From Zhengitettix transpicula (taxonomy: Eukaryota > Arthropoda > Insecta > Orthoptera > Tetrigidae): 64,000 bases of DNA. The notes beneath the pieces are model-generated. The model made no database searches, had not been told where the DNA came from, and worked only from the letters and a program-made list of their open reading frames with translations. A program made the translations under genes and the position numbers. The stretch spans positions 130,083,032-130,147,031 of the forward strand of contig CM073591.1 of assembly GCA_037074705.1 (NCBI GenBank), given 5' to 3'. Below, piece by piece: positions 1 through 14,700 of this stretch (position 1 is the first letter of the stretch; every line of letters begins with the position of its first letter).

Positions 1-330
1 AGGTAGGTCGGGCATTGGGTACTTGTCCCACGCCATTCCGATAGCGGAAGAAGACTTTGCTGTGGGGACGCAGCATTCCCTTCTCCGTGCCTCGACCAGT
101 TTAGGAGGCAGCTGGCCGACTATTTCAATGGGAATGGCGGACAACTCTTACCGTATGCCCAAGGTCTGTGACCCCGGAACATACACCTCTCAGAACAGGC
201 CGAGGTGCCTCGACTTGTGGGAACCTTAGTTAAAAAACGGAGAGGAAAAGGCATCCCCAAAGGTAGCCCCTTTGTATCTCTCCTAGAAGGTTCTACCTGC
301 GAGAGAATATCCCTCGCAGGCCTTCCTCAT
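1..330 (+). repeat. Dispersed repeat family R1, copy A
   Basis: The first of five related copies; the others are at 14396-14960, 17645-18145, 44817-44975 and 50845-51065. The core holds CCCACGCC, a GGAGGCAGCTGGCCGAC box and a run CAAGGTCTGTGACCCCGGAA. Towards 290-330 there is a palindrome built from CCTGCGAG and CTCGCAGG. An open frame of 68 codons starts at 23 and is preserved in copy C with few changes. Class unknown; no reverse-transcriptase or transposase motif is seen. Its left end is cut by the window edge. Confidence 0.75.
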
Positions 331-414
331 TGCCCATGGTCTTGTTCATAACATCTATTATAATTTCCTGACCTTCATCATCCACTTGTGAGAGCACTCC
401 CGATATAACGTTTT

Positions 415-790
415 AACTCGCGTCCTACCTTACATAAATCATTATACAGCTTTTTCAGCACAACGGTGTTCAGGAATTTCCCCTTTACTTCTTCAAAGGC
501 CCTTGCGCCTCACTCCCCCAACTCTAGCGCGCATTTTTTCTCGTCAAAGCAAAAATTTAGTGGCTGCAGTGTTTCCGCGTAATTGACCACAAAACGCCTG
601 TAAATAATACTAAACCCCAAGAAGCTTTGAAGCTGGATTTGGAGTGTTGCTCTGTTGTTCCAGCTTTTCCCGTAGAGGAAGGATCTTCTCACCGAACACT
701 GTGTCCTAGAAAGTTCACCTCTTGTTTGCAGAAGGCCGCTTTTCTGACGTTGACTGTCAGGCCTATCTCGTGTAATTTTTTGAACAACAA
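415..790 (-). pseudogene. Ty3/gypsy-type pol remnant (reverse transcriptase / RNase H part)
   Basis: On the minus strand, three frames together give family motifs of a gypsy-like retrotransposon pol: AFCKQEVNFLGHSV (end of the reverse-transcriptase domain), then YRRFVVNYAETLQPLN, then AFEEVKGKFLNTVVLKK (start of the RNase H region). Stops and frameshifts separate them, so it is an inactive relic. No LTRs of its own were identified. It sits beside a dispersed repeat at 1-330, with no proof that they are one element. Confidence 0.7.
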
Positions 791-799
791 ATAATAAAC

Positions 800-2900
800 A
801 ACGAAATCTAAATAAATTTGAGCCATTAAGTAATTGAAAAGCCTATTTTAAATGAGTTTTTTCAAAATTATAATAGTTTTCGTTCATTATTTTAAAAAGC
901 AAAAGTTGGTTTTTTTTGTAAAAAAAAATGTATTTAATGGGCTGAATTTCGTGGAATTCCATCATAATGCGAAAATCTACTCTACGACCCTGCATACAAT
1001 ACTGTCGTCATTCATGGATTGTTCCTAAAATTAACTTTATTTTAAATTATACGAAAGAAAATACTTTCGTGTTAGAAATTCCTGTTGATTTGATGCTATA
1101 TTATTTCGCTTTTAAAAAATAAGACACTACTGAAAACTATGTAGACGAAATTAGAAATGTAGCACGAGGGTGGTTCAATAAGTAATGACTCCAATTTTTT
1201 TTCTCCTTAAATAAGTTAGTAATGCGAAAATCTTGAATTTGGAAGGATTCCTCAAACATTCTTCTCCAATCTACTGCATTCACAACTTTCCAAGTCAACA
1301 GGTGGCAGCACTACACGCTCTTGCAAAATGCCTGACATTGATGTACGTATTAGACGGCGTCTGTGGTTGAATTCTTAAAAATTCTTTAAAATAATTTTAT
1401 TGACTAAATTTATTTATTTTACAATGGCTTTATACATAACATAGATTTCCCAAATGTTCCGCTTAATTTTTTAATTTAAGGAAATATTTCCTCACAAAAA
1501 TGTAGGATTGTCTAAGCACCTTCAGACCAATTGATTAGGAACGTAGAATTTAAGGTTATAGAATAAAACACGTCATGTCTTGCCTCATGTGAAATGGCAC
1601 ATATACTGCTACTCAGAATTTGTCACCTTTAAATAATCGTTTTGATCACATACAAACGATAACATCGTAAAATTGTGACGTTACTGTGTTTTTTAAGTTT
1701 CCAGGCAGCGTCTTTTATGAGCTTATTGGTTTATCTAACGCTGGTCCGTGTTGATGATGATGTGTAAAACTTTGGTGCAGTCCAAATATTGATAATGATG
1801 TTAACCAGGTACATATATAGTTTCATGAGGTAATTCTTGTTAAGTAAAGCAATGTTTTAGCAACTTACTAATACGAGGGTGGCTCAATAAGTAATGTCTC
1901 ATGTTTTTTCCTCCTTAAAAATGTAGTTTGCTGGCAGTGACCTGCGTGACGTGACAGCAGTATGCGATTGATGCTGCAGTAACGCTTCAACTTTGTGGCC
2001 GGCACGTCACGTGACAGTACGTAACGTGATAGCAGTGTGTCTCCACTTTAAGGTACAGTTCAGAAACGGTATCAGAGAGACATACCTGTTGCTTATCCTG
2101 CATTATGGACTATCGCGAGAAAGTTTTTGATAGCTTTTCCATCTTCATACCTCGTGGAAAGGGGTTTCAAAAATCTTATTATAAAAGAAAGAAACATTAG
2201 GAATCGCCGATCGAGGTGACTTAAGGTTAAGCCTAACTAAATGGAAGCCAATTCTTCAATTTGTAATTAAAACATCAGGCTTAGTCCTCCAATTAAAAAC
2301 ATTTATTTTATATTATAATTTTACTAGGTTTGCATTTTGTCTCGTTTGAATTAATAAGTGTAGAAAACACTTTTTTTTTAACTTTTTCACTAAACAGTTA
2401 AACCTATCAAAGTGAGTAGCACCGGGTAAGTCGTCAAAAAAACAATTGTAGTTCATGAATATGTAACAATTCAATATTAGATTTGCGTGGGTCTACCCAA
2501 AACAGAAAAAATTGGGAAGTGGTCTACGAGACAAAAAAAAAGAGTGAATTATTTTCCAAATGTGTTCCTTATTTACGGGAAAGTGTGGATGGGCAGATTC
2601 TTCGTCTACTCGTTGAATGTCTTACCACTAGCACAAAAAAAAACGTGGCCCTTGAGATCGCTCTTTGTACGGGGACAAAGAAAATAAGTGACGCGAACCA
2701 CTTGTAATAAACTTTCCACCTGCAAACAGAACCATTGCTCGCTTTCGCCTGTAATAAAAGTAATGACGAGGTAACGGCATTAAGTACAAGAATACCTCAC
2801 GTTCGTGAAGGCGTGAATACCCCTACCACACCGTTAGCCTTGGGATCCTTTCCTTTCACACTCGCACTTCACTTCTCAGCTGGCAGCGGCAGGCAGCAGA
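800..2900. other. Upstream flank of AKR gene 1 with old repeats
   Basis: AT-rich, no gene seen. 945-1045 is inverted-repeated at 16480-16575, sharing GCGAAAATCTAC and CGACCCTGCATACAA. 1163-1206 and 1873-1920 are direct copies of a mariner-type end (CGAGGGTGG.TCAATAAGTAAT). 1920-2060 has several CGTGACGTGACAG-type short repeats. The region 2850-2901 just before the ATG is C-rich and is the likely promoter/5' UTR, with no TATA box. Confidence 0.5.
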
Positions 2901-2901
2901 C

Positions 2902-5693
2902 ATGTTCCTGGACTTCTACAACGGCCGGAAAATGCCCATTATTGGGCTGGGGACGTGGCAGGTAGTCAAATACAATGCATTCTTATAAAACTTAAACTAC
3001 TATTTTTCTTTACGAGGACTCTGATGCAATAAAGCAAAAGAACGACTTGGTCTTAAAATTATTTGATGTATGTACGTCTGTCGTATTGTTATTGCAAATA
3101 GACTTTTCATATAAATTTTACTGTAATTTGATTGATGATATTTGTTTACTCTTAGACGAATATTATGAAAAGCATTAAACAGCTATTCACGTCTAATTTA
3201 AATTCATTAGAATTGTACGAGATGAAAACACACAATCTAGTATGCATGTTAAGATGGAAAATTGTTTTAATCGTATCGCGAAAAGAATAATTTATTCGGG
3301 TTTTCAAGTATTTTAATAATTCGGTTGAAATATTTATTGGATAAATTCTCGAGTTCCATTGTCTATAATAGAAACATCACGATCGGGTGGAAGAAGGAAG
3401 AAATAATAGTCAGCATAGAAAGACCTGTGCAACAAATTTTTTTTAAACTGGAACCTCAAATTAAGCGATGAAACGTTAATTTAAATAATAAATTATTATT
3501 TTCTGAATTAATATTGGTTGATGTTCATTTATTTAATAAATCCCACGGTTCGATCAGTTTAAACTTTGTTCGTCTTCAAGGAAAAGGGTTAAGAATCATG
3601 TCTGGGCGCAATAGTCCGAACATTCCTTAAGGAAATAAACTTACTAGATTCAGCTTATTCCAGAGAGTCGGTTACCAAGACCTTTGTGTCTGTTTTTAAT
3701 GTTGGTAAAATTTACAGATTCGAAACATGCAGAACTCTAATTACCCAGCAGACACTATAAAACAAATCATCCTGCGGCTTTTTCTCGTTATATTACGGAC
3801 AGTCCGTTCAAATGCTTCTCTTTCCACTCCAATTAACTTTCTGGAATAATAAAAATACAACTTAGGACACCTGCAGCGCCATAATTCATTTCAAGCAAGA
3901 CGAGGAATAGCAGACATAAAATGAAAATAATAGATTTCGTACAATATACTCGTACTTGAAATTAATTTTCCATTAGTGGTAGTAGAAATTTGTTTTGCAA
4001 TGTTATCAATATAATATGTTCGTTTTAAAAAGCTTGACGGAAACGGAATCAGTTCCAATCAAGAACTTTCAGACTGAAACATGTAATCAATCACCTATGA
4101 AAGCAACGAATCCCAATCGCTATTACAGCGAGGATTTAATCGAGGTGTAAACCATACAAGAGATTGACAAATTTATGGAAAATGCACATAAATGTACTGG
4201 AAAAAAATAACGGTATTTAATAAATAAAATAGCCAATACATCAGACGGCTATCACCGCCATTTTTTCATACCTGAAACATTGTTCGACTTCATCGAGTTT
4301 ACCAGGCAAGAAAACCGAGATGACTACATAAATTTAATAGTTCACAATTTGATACTTTTTAAGTTTTTTGTACTTGCACGAAGAGTTGTAAGGCTTAGTG
4401 GCACCTACTTATCGTGATTTCATTGAGGGACTGGGATCGTAATAATATATAATGTGTGAACAAATTTCAATAGAAATGTTAACTATTAGAGAACATTAGC
4501 AAACATTAGTGCTCGTGTTACACTATGGTAATAGAAAGAAACCATGTATTCTATGTCTACCATTCTGGTTGCGATTTGATCGACTTTTCGATGACAGTGT
4601 CCGCCACCTTATTCTGATTGAACGCGATTCGCAGCAATTTTTCTGAGTGTAATCGAACGAGTATAATTGTAATTTAGTTCTCTGAGGTTCTGGCCGGCTA
4701 CAAAATCGTGAATAAAATATTTGCCATTACGTAAAAGGCTTCAGTCCCGGCTTTTATCCATAATTGAACTAACCGCCATAAATGTAGACAGTAAAAACTT
4801 AACAGTCTACAGAACAAATATTGCCACAAACTTCAAGTTCTGTTATCACTACACGTCTGAGGATACGCTCGTTCTATTCCCAATAAATCATAAAGTACAG
4901 GTACAAATAATAAATTTATTCGATCGCCAACACGACTGGGTAACTTTAGTAAAAACATCGACCTGTCAGTAGCCGCGACTGAAGTCTTTTACATTTTGTT
5001 TCATTCCAAACTTTTATAACCTCTCGACGCTATTGACATTGGCCAATGTTCTGCCTTATGTAGTTATTATGGAAATATTCATCTCAGTTAGTTAAAAGAA
5101 TGATTTTTGTAATACTTTTAAACTATTATTCCTGCTTATAAATCATGCTATACCATATCAGCGAGTTATTTGCGGACTGCGAACTATGCGCACTTGTCAG
5201 CTTGTTTGAGATCAATCGTAACACAGTACATACTGGTAATTTTGAATTTAAATTAACTGCTAATGAAACGTCCATTCAAATGTTCAGGCCTTTATTAGGT
5301 CTCAAACCAATGTGTGCTTTATTTCTCTACCAGGTAGCAGGAATTTCCTCTCTTGCTTGATTGGTAGTGAGATTCAATGTGCAGCGTACTTTGGATATAC
5401 TGCAATGAATATGACAATATTTTTTATTTGTTTTCTGTGCCGTCTGATTGATTAGACAATGCACTTGGGCAGAAAGATGTTTACGAACAACGACTAAGAT
5501 AACTACATATCAAACCATCTCTACATCCAACAAGTACACAACCGAACTTCCACCCTAACCCCCTTAGAACAACAACTACAAAGAACACGAGGGCACGAAA
5601 CTAAATGGACATTCCACCCGTGTCAAGTGTCCAAGTTTAGTTTTACACGTTTCAGTTAACACAAATGTAAAATCCTCGGATTAAATTTTAAGA

Positions 5694-5760
<67 letters not shown>

Positions 5761-8700
5761 AGTATTTCTACTTTTACAATGATTTAATTCAAACAAAGCA
5801 TCACGTTGAGATTCCTATTTTGTAGTAATCACTTATTTAATTATCAGAAAATTAAAATTTGATGATTGGATTTTAATTAAAGATCAAAATTTTAAACATA
5901 CAAAGAAATTAATTTATTAAATAAAATTATTGAAGTTATATTACATATTAAAACTTGACAATATACCACGGCTAGAACTCCGGGCCGACCATCGGGCCTT
6001 CAATAAAGAATATTTATGTTAAACAATTTCATTTACGAAGTTATTGAAGCATTAATTCAAACAATCAGTACAATAAGAAATCGGAAATCTGACGATAAGA
6101 TATCATTTACTGGCGAGTTTACAGATAATAAACTGTGCACTTTTTCCTTAAAGTTTTGTTGCACCAAGAAATGGGCTCACACACACGATTATTATTAACA
6201 CTTTAAAGACATGCCATTATATACAGAATTTAATAGGCAACCCTTTCTGCTTGTCAAATTTTACTCTCAACACTTACTTCGCTGTTCACTACATCAAAAT
6301 TTAACTACCATTCTCAAAGCTTGGTTATTTACTGGACACAATAATCGAAGAAATATCTAACTCATGAATGAATTATTCTGTATCAAGGAAATAACATTCT
6401 GCGCAGTATCGTCACAGTTATTTGCTCGTAGACGGGAAAACGTAGATCGTTCTGAATATTTATAGCTGTTAAACTATATACAGCCTTGCCTCCCAAATAC
6501 ACACTTTCTGAAATTTTGTCCTTTCTCTACCGTCTCCTACTACACACTGGAGCTCTGAGCGTCTCGCAAAATGAATTTCGAAAATACCCAGCAAGCATGC
6601 ATTATCGCCATATATTCATGTACACAACTCGGTGTTTTTACGCCGCCATCAATACAAGTCCAAAATCTTGTTCATTAATTAATTATATTTCCCTTTAATT
6701 ACTATATATATTGTAATAATCAAAAGGGACCCTTTTCAATTTGCCCCACGTTGTGGTAGCCAAAATGTAATAATTAAACGGGAGTCCAAAATAAAAAATT
6801 AAAATTTTAACAAACAAACAAATTTTATTTATCAAAAATTACCAATTTATACAATTTAAAATAATAAAAAGGATCTCAATCTCTCATGGGTCTTTACTGG
6901 GTTTGATAACGGACAGAACACTTAAATAATCAAAGAACCCAACATTTATCTTTAAATTAACAAGAAATATTTATTCGTATAGACGAAATTAATTATTGAC
7001 AAACTTATTCTATAAGGTTGATTTTAAATTTAAAAGAGTTTATCTTATTAACACAAAAGAAAAGAACGATATCTGACTGTATCTTTTAATTCCGTTTACA
7101 CATATTCATACCATGAAATTTCAATTTACGATTACTCAGGAAAATTTGGCTCGTTCATACACACACACTTTATAAACTGGACGTTTAAACACTGACTCTA
7201 ACACACACTGTTGGTTTGATGAAAGCTGGTTCTCCGTTCGTGAAGGACATCTCACTTGCTCGTGGTGAAACTACTCGACGCTGGATGCAGTGCCCTGGTC
7301 TCCTACCATCGAAGACAATGGTCTAATTTTGATATTACAACAGATTAGCCTTCAGCATACAAAAATGTTTATCGTTGAATATTTTGCTATTTCTCTCGCA
7401 GGCTGCAAAATTTCTCCATTCTCGGTGCTCGCCGTACACCTCCACAACTCTAACTCCAACACTCAACTAACTTTTTCAAAAGCCACTCTTGCTTATATAT
7501 CCCAGTCCCTTCATTTTTCTTTGTTCCAAAACTACGTCGCAACTGCCCGATGACAGTTTCCTCCATTATCCCGAGATTTACATTCTGCAGATGCAGTTCC
7601 TTAGTTAGCAAATATCTAGCCACTCTATCTTGTCCCAAAGCCGACAATCGAGACAGGTCTAATTTGTCTTTGCACCCTCAATTACTTTGGACTTGCCTTC
7701 TCACCCCCGCTCACACGTGCGTTGTTCTAAATTCTCCAGACCGCCCAAACTACATCCTCAATCCTAAGTCAACATTACAAATTGTTCTTTGAACTGTCCA
7801 GGCCATTAATCTGAAACAATGCCTGCCTTAACAGATTTATCTTGCGACAGGCCACCCGCATGTGCCTTGCTCAATACCAATCCTCCTCAATACCAATCCT
7901 AAGTACACAACATTACAACTTCCTCTGACGGCCAAGACCATTAATCTGAAACAATGCCTTTCCTTCAAGGCATTACAATATATATTGAAATACTCTTCGT
8001 GGAACGGAAACTTAAAAAACCTGAAGTGCTAACTTCCAAACCAAACTTAGCCTAGGAGATGTTTGGTTTACACGTTATTAAGAGAAAAGGCAAACCACAC
8101 ATCCCGGATCTCCTAACGCTTCCTCATTCAAAACCACGGTGCTCAGACAGAATGTCCACGGTCGTCCTCAACACCGAAGTACTTATATAACATGATAAGA
8201 TATTTTATGTGACCATTAGGCACAGCACTGTCTTCAAGGGCGGTGCTGAAAAAGTAGGTTTCATTCTCCCTACTTTTCTTTAATTGGTGAATAACTTTTT
8301 ACCTAACGTTTCGGCACATTTTTCTCCTTCTAATCGATTTCCTCCCAATCATCTACATCTGACGATATTCTTCATATGAAGCTATGAAAAATGCGTCATA
8401 CAGGGTGATTCTACGATCATGGGACAAAATTTAAGAGGTGGTACAGCTTACTAAAACCTATAGGAATGTATGTGTGGTGATCCATTTTTTAACCCGTATA
8501 TTTTAACGCGGTGTAATGTAATTTTTCTGAGAAGAAGAAAGAATTTTCCTTTTGTCGAAGCGCGCAGTCAAGTCGCATATTCGATTGCGGGCAGTTAGTT
8601 ACGGTCGGGCCTCATATTGTATTTCGAAGGGAGGAAAAAGAACCTCAGTCGTCCGGGAGTAGTCTCAGAACCAAGTGCTTGAAGTAGAGTGTCTCCTTGT

Positions 8701-11700
8701 ACCACATTACGAAATTTATCTGATAACAACCAGCAATACAAGTGCTTGAAGGAGAGTGGCTCCTTGTACCACATTACGAAATTTATCTGATAACAACCAG
8801 CAATACCAAAGGAGGCCTAGCACAACTACAGAATCCAACTTCGACGATCAACCCGTCAACCAGGGAGGTGCGGTAAAGCTAACTACGTCAACCGGACCAG
8901 CATCGGACCAAACAAGTTTCCGGAGGAACCTCTACAAGCATTCACAAAACACCAACCTCGTCTAAGCGCGATATTTGCATTTTTATATTTTGATTCCTTT
9001 AAATTTATTTTTACGCCCGCGTTCCTTGAGAGTAGCCTTTGATGATACGTAAGATAATTCTTTCTGCTCTCCGGATGATAAGCCAGTTATAAATTTCGAT
9101 TCATTTTGTTTTACATTAATAATTTAATCTGAGTTATTGTTAAATAAATTATAAAACATTCATTATATTTTTTATTAAATATCATAAATAAAAATCCAGA
9201 ATGGCCGAGAGACACATCATATGATATGAAGTGATGCTTTGGGGAACTGAAAAAAAAATAGACTTGAAAAGTAAATAATTGTTTTTCATTTTATTTATTT
9301 ACCTCGATCGCCAGATTTACCGAGCATCTATTACTTCTTATACGGACATCATTTCGAGCTCTAGTTGGCTTCGTTGATGACCTCGCTGCTCGACTACTCA
9401 CTGTTGCTGCAAGCGTTCGCGAATTGCCTGGCATCTTTGGAACTGTTCGCCAATCACTCCTTCGACGCTACCAAGCATGTGTTACTGTTGGTGGTCGCAA
9501 TTTTGAGCATTTGTTGTAAACATTGCTGGAAAGAAGCACTTTGCGATGGTGTTGTATTCAGGGTCGCTGGGAACGAGCGTGCATCGCACGTGGGCGACAC
9601 AGCAATATCGTCCTCGAGTTCATGTTCTTCATTTCTACCTACGTTTTTTTTATTAAGATGACAACATCATCTATTGATCTGTATTAAGAATGAATCCAAA
9701 ACGTCTGCAGATTGAAACCACTTAAGGAGGATTGATCATTGGCAATAGTATGACAAAGAACGGAAAAGTAAATTCCCAATATGGAAGTTAAATTCATTTT
9801 TAAATAAAAATAAATAACGATAAAATTACAATGTTATTTGTTTAAGGCATTTTGAAGACTATATCCATTTTTATGTATCATAAATTCCCACGTTTAACCC
9901 AAGGTCACAAATTATCGCACGGATGAACACATTGAAATTTTTTTACAAGAAGTTGCCCAAGTGGCTCACAAACTAAATGCTTAAGCAGACTTCCCAATAA
10001 ATACACATAGTCCAAGAAGAAAACCGTCACAATTTCCGTATGAACAACGAGATGAAGTTATAATACACCCTAAAATCAATTACATAGTAGTTTTTTTTTA
10101 AAAAAAAGTCCTAGATTAGAAATTATCTTCCTAAAAAATTATATTTAAAGAGTTAAAAACTTTAGGCAAAGTGTTTGACTTTTTTCAGTGGGTTATTATT
10201 TAGTTACCCGAAAGAACGCTAGATTAAACATTGTGAAGATTTATATCTGAAACATAAAGACGATTAAAGGTATAACGGTATTGAATTGTACAATTAAATT
10301 AACGCTTTAAAGTTGCATTTTATAGAAAATTCACAGACACTTTGGCAATATCTTTTCACAGATCATTTGTCAACTTTTACAAACACATCAATAGGATTGA
10401 TACTATTTCTTAATCTATCAGTTACAGTTGCATCAGGGGAAAGATCTTTTCCTAAAACTTATAAAGAATTTTTTAAATAGTATCCATTATTTCGATGGAA
10501 TCTGAAATATTGTCTAGTTTGGATGCTAGACAAATAATAGCAGATTTAGCAAATGTAAAAGAAATAGATGTTTAATTTTTGTTGATACAACTATGTTTTA
10601 TTTTATGCCTTAAAATCTAAAATAACTCATTCATAAACTAAGTAAACGTACAGGAAATGATTTTTTTTATATAAAAATAGTATAATTACTATTCTTAGGT
10701 ATACATTATTAATTAAGTTAATTAAATAGTACCCGTTCATTTTTAATTATATAGATAAGTTTTAAATCGTTGATTTTTTAAAATTCTACGCTAAAAACAT
10801 CGTAATGACAATAAATAGATTGACTCTAAAAGTTAATTTATTTTCTTATACATTCCCATAAGTAACCAAACTAAAATACCATTCTACGAGCCTAGTCAGA
10901 AAAACCCGTATGAGAAAGGAGGAGGCATTGTCTGTTTTGCACGCTGACCTGGTAGTATTGACTCACGTGCACATGCGAAGTTATAATCAACACCTTACAT
11001 TACGGACGTTCGTTTGAATCGATTAACTCGAGTGTTCTACAAGAAAATAAGTGATTAAAGATCTTGTTTCATGTTATAATAAATTTTGTTTCATGAAAGA
11101 CACATCGTACTCGGCTGCGAAGTAGAAGCTTGATACTCATAATTATGGAACTGAACATACAATCACAGCTATTTAATTTTTTTAATAGAGTTAGATCATA
11201 TCTAACGTCCTTGACATTCGATTAATTGACATATTTCGGTATCGGCTGTGAGGTACTTTGTAAAAATAAACTGCGCTGGATATTTTAGTTTACTTTCTCA
11301 AGAATATTTACCTCTGTGAACAAAAAGTAAGGTGAATTTATTTATAAATTCTTTATTTATTCTTCCAAATCAATTTCATCCCCTTCAAAGTAATCCCCAT
11401 CCGATAAAACACACTTTTTCCAGCGCTTTTTCCAGTCCTCGAATCAGTCGGAATAGTCTTACTCCGGTATAGCCTTCAAGACCTTCTTCGATTCGGTTTT
11501 TATCTCCTCAATCGTGTCAAAACGGCGTCCCGGCATTGGCCTTTTGAGTTTGCTGAATAGCCAGAAGTCGCACGGAGCCAAACCAGACGAATACGGTGGT
11601 TGCGAAACGATATGAGTCGAGGTTTTGGCAAAAAAGTCGCGAAGAACCAATGCAGCATGACATGGTGCATTATCGTCATGAAGGAACCAAGAGTTGTTCG

Positions 11701-14700
11701 CCCATAATTCCGGCTGTTTCAGACGAATAGCTTCACGCTAACGACGCATAATGCTCAAATAATATTCTTTTTTGACAGTTTGGCCCGGCGGAAGGAATTC
11801 ATAGTGCACCACACCACGATAATCAAAGAAAACTGTCAACATGACCTTGATTTTCGGTCTTGCTTCACCTTTTGCACGATATTCGCTGGATTGGTCGGTG
11901 TTTCAGGGTCGTATGCGTAAATCCAAGTCTCGTCTCCAGTAAAGATGCATTTCAAGTGTCCTGATAGTCAGACAGCAAAGTTTCACACACATCAACGCGA
12001 CGCTTTTTTTTCCAAAAAATTGAGTGATTTTGGCACCATTCGAGACTTGACGCGTTTGAGACACAAAATATTCTTCAAAATGGTTTGGGCTGAGCCAAAT
12101 GATATTCCAACACTATCAGCGAGATCTCTAATTGTCCATCGACGATTTTCAAGCACCAAATCTTCGATTTTTTGGACGTGGCCCTCGTCGGTAGACGTTG
12201 ATGGTCGTCCGGAGCGCAGTTCGTCTTCAACGCGTTCTCGGCCCTCTTTGAACTCGTTGTACCACTTATAAACGTTTTTTTTGTGCCATAGTTTGATCAC
12301 CAAAGGCCTTCCGCAACATTTTCAACGTGTCCGCACAAGACTATTCGTTCCGCAAACAAAATTTGATGCAAGTTCTTTGCTCAACAAAATCACCCATTGC
12401 AAAAATCGAAAGATTTAATTTTGGTTGTTTACAAAAACACATGTAACTCGGAGATAATTAAACCTTTTAACAAACAGACGCTTGGCAAATATTATAGACA
12501 GTCCTACAAACCCTAGAAAAAAATTTACCTGCCTTCCTAATACCTGGGAGTTTTAAATGACAATTTCACCTTACTTTTTGATCACAGTGGTATATTTGAA
12601 TACGGAGTACAGCTGTCATTATGTGCCAGAATTTTGAAATCTTCATCAATATACACTGAAGTACCGAAGGACACAATTTCTGAAATACGTGATCTGCTTG
12701 AAAACCTACCCAAAGCATGACAGCACTCAGATCGTGCGGAAATAATTCGTTGACGAAAACTAAAAAAAAAAAAAAAACAGATTTTTTAGGAATGTATTAC
12801 AACCCCATTCGTTTGTAAAATTGTAAAATGTCCTTCACAATGCCTCGATACGCGTAGGATTGACGTTTTAACAAGAACTTTTGTTAAACCCATTTCAATT
12901 TTTCCTATGCAGATTTTTCAACAAACTCATCTACGCTTTGAATTGCCAATTTGAAAAAAAAAACTCTTACTCGTAATAATTGTTCCTTGATTTCTTTCCA
13001 TATCAAGGTCCTATTACTAAAAATAGACCCAACCTATATTTGATATTGAAGAAAGAAATATTTGTTTTTTTTCTCTTCACTTTTTTGTCATAAGTGAAAG
13101 GTTCCTTCGCATAACAAATCTTACCAGTTTTATTGTTTGAATTTTAATTACTATTGCCTAGCCTATTATTACTCAATTAAGTTTCTCGCCGCTGTGAGCT
13201 CCTCCATTCCAAAATTTGAGATAATTTTAACTCTTTCTTTCTTTATAGAGTGAAAGAATATCTGAAATTATACCTCTCTAGTCACAAAGGACATTTTTTT
13301 AAAGATACTTTTATTGGTCAACGTATAATAATTACGGATATTTGGAATACCCCATCGTTAAGTTATAAGAAAACCTGTTTGCGGAACAGATCAGATGTGC
13401 TCCGTTGACTGCCAAGGCCATTGATGTGACCTTGATGGTTGAAATTAGGTAAGAAACTCTACAAGTAATTTCCTCGTGTTTGTCTGATGTAGCACTCTTA
13501 TTACATATAATTAAAATTGACAAAGCCGTTTATCCTAGCATAGAAAGCCTACAAGCGAAATTGTGAGTCTGTTGTATGTTTTCTTGCTTTCATTTAATTT
13601 TTGTAAACCCGTTTGGATTTGACTCACTTGCAAAAAAGCCGTCGACATCTGTCTCGCTGGGCAGGACTGAACCGATTAAGCCTATGTCTTAAGAGGGTTG
13701 CGGACTCACGCGCTCTCAGCTACTGCTCCTTTTTCTCCGAAGAACAGTAATATTATCCGTCTGAAACGTCTATTTCTTTCATTCCTTCCTCTTTGACTCC
13801 ACATTCATCGTTCACTCTATTTTCTTATATAAATATATTTTCTTAAAATCGCAGAATGAAACACAAGGCCAACACTCACCAAATATTTCACACGAATCTT
13901 GAAAATATAGTTCTTAGCAATTTTCAGTTTATATATTATAACATGTTAGAACCTTCCTGTTAAAATATTTGAAACTTACCGAAATTTTTTAAGAAGAATC
14001 CTAAAAACTATATAAAAACCACGATGATTACACAGGGAGAGCTGAGGAGGAACATTAAGCATTTCGTTTGCAAATAAACTATTTTGAAAGGATTTACATT
14101 TACGTGGTAAAGTTTAAAACCCGACTTTATTTAAGATTAAAACAGATTTGCAGCCAACTTATGTCTATCAATCCGGAAGAGTAAGAGTCAATGAAAAAAC
14201 ATAATGGTTATTAAAAATAATTTGCAAAACACAGTGTAGTAATATTTAGTGTTTGTATATTTATTCTGAATGTTTCTACTTGCTTCGTGCTTCTAATTAT
14301 TATTAACCTCACGACTAATTTAAAAAAATTAATGCATCGTAGCTAAATTGCGTTTATAGTTCAATAAGTATAGGTCGTGAGAAATGTGCAGTAAGGGGGA
14401 GGACACTCATGGGTAGTCTGCGAGGGCTATTCTGTCGCAGGCAGTACCTGCGAGGGATGTTCTCTCGCAGGCAGAACCATGTAGGAGAGATACGAAGAGG
14501 CTACCTTTAGGTAAATCTTTTCCTCTTCGTTTTTGAACTAAGGTTCCCACAAGCCGAGGCACCTCGACCTGTTCTGAGAGGTGTATGTTCCGGGGTCACA
14601 GACCTTGGGCATACGGTAAGAGTTGTCCTCTATTCCCATTGGGAGTAGTCGGCCAGCTGCCTCCTAAAAAAGGTCGAGGCACGGAGAAGAGAATGCTGCG

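Noticed and set aside
5758..5946. Fifth LTR starting TGTAGTATTTC after the TA tract
   Set aside because: No right end with TTACA plus ATAT and no internal similarity could be confirmed.
9365..9661. 98-codon open frame on +
   Set aside because: Low-complexity Ser/Leu composition, no splice or homology support, within a transposon-rich intron.
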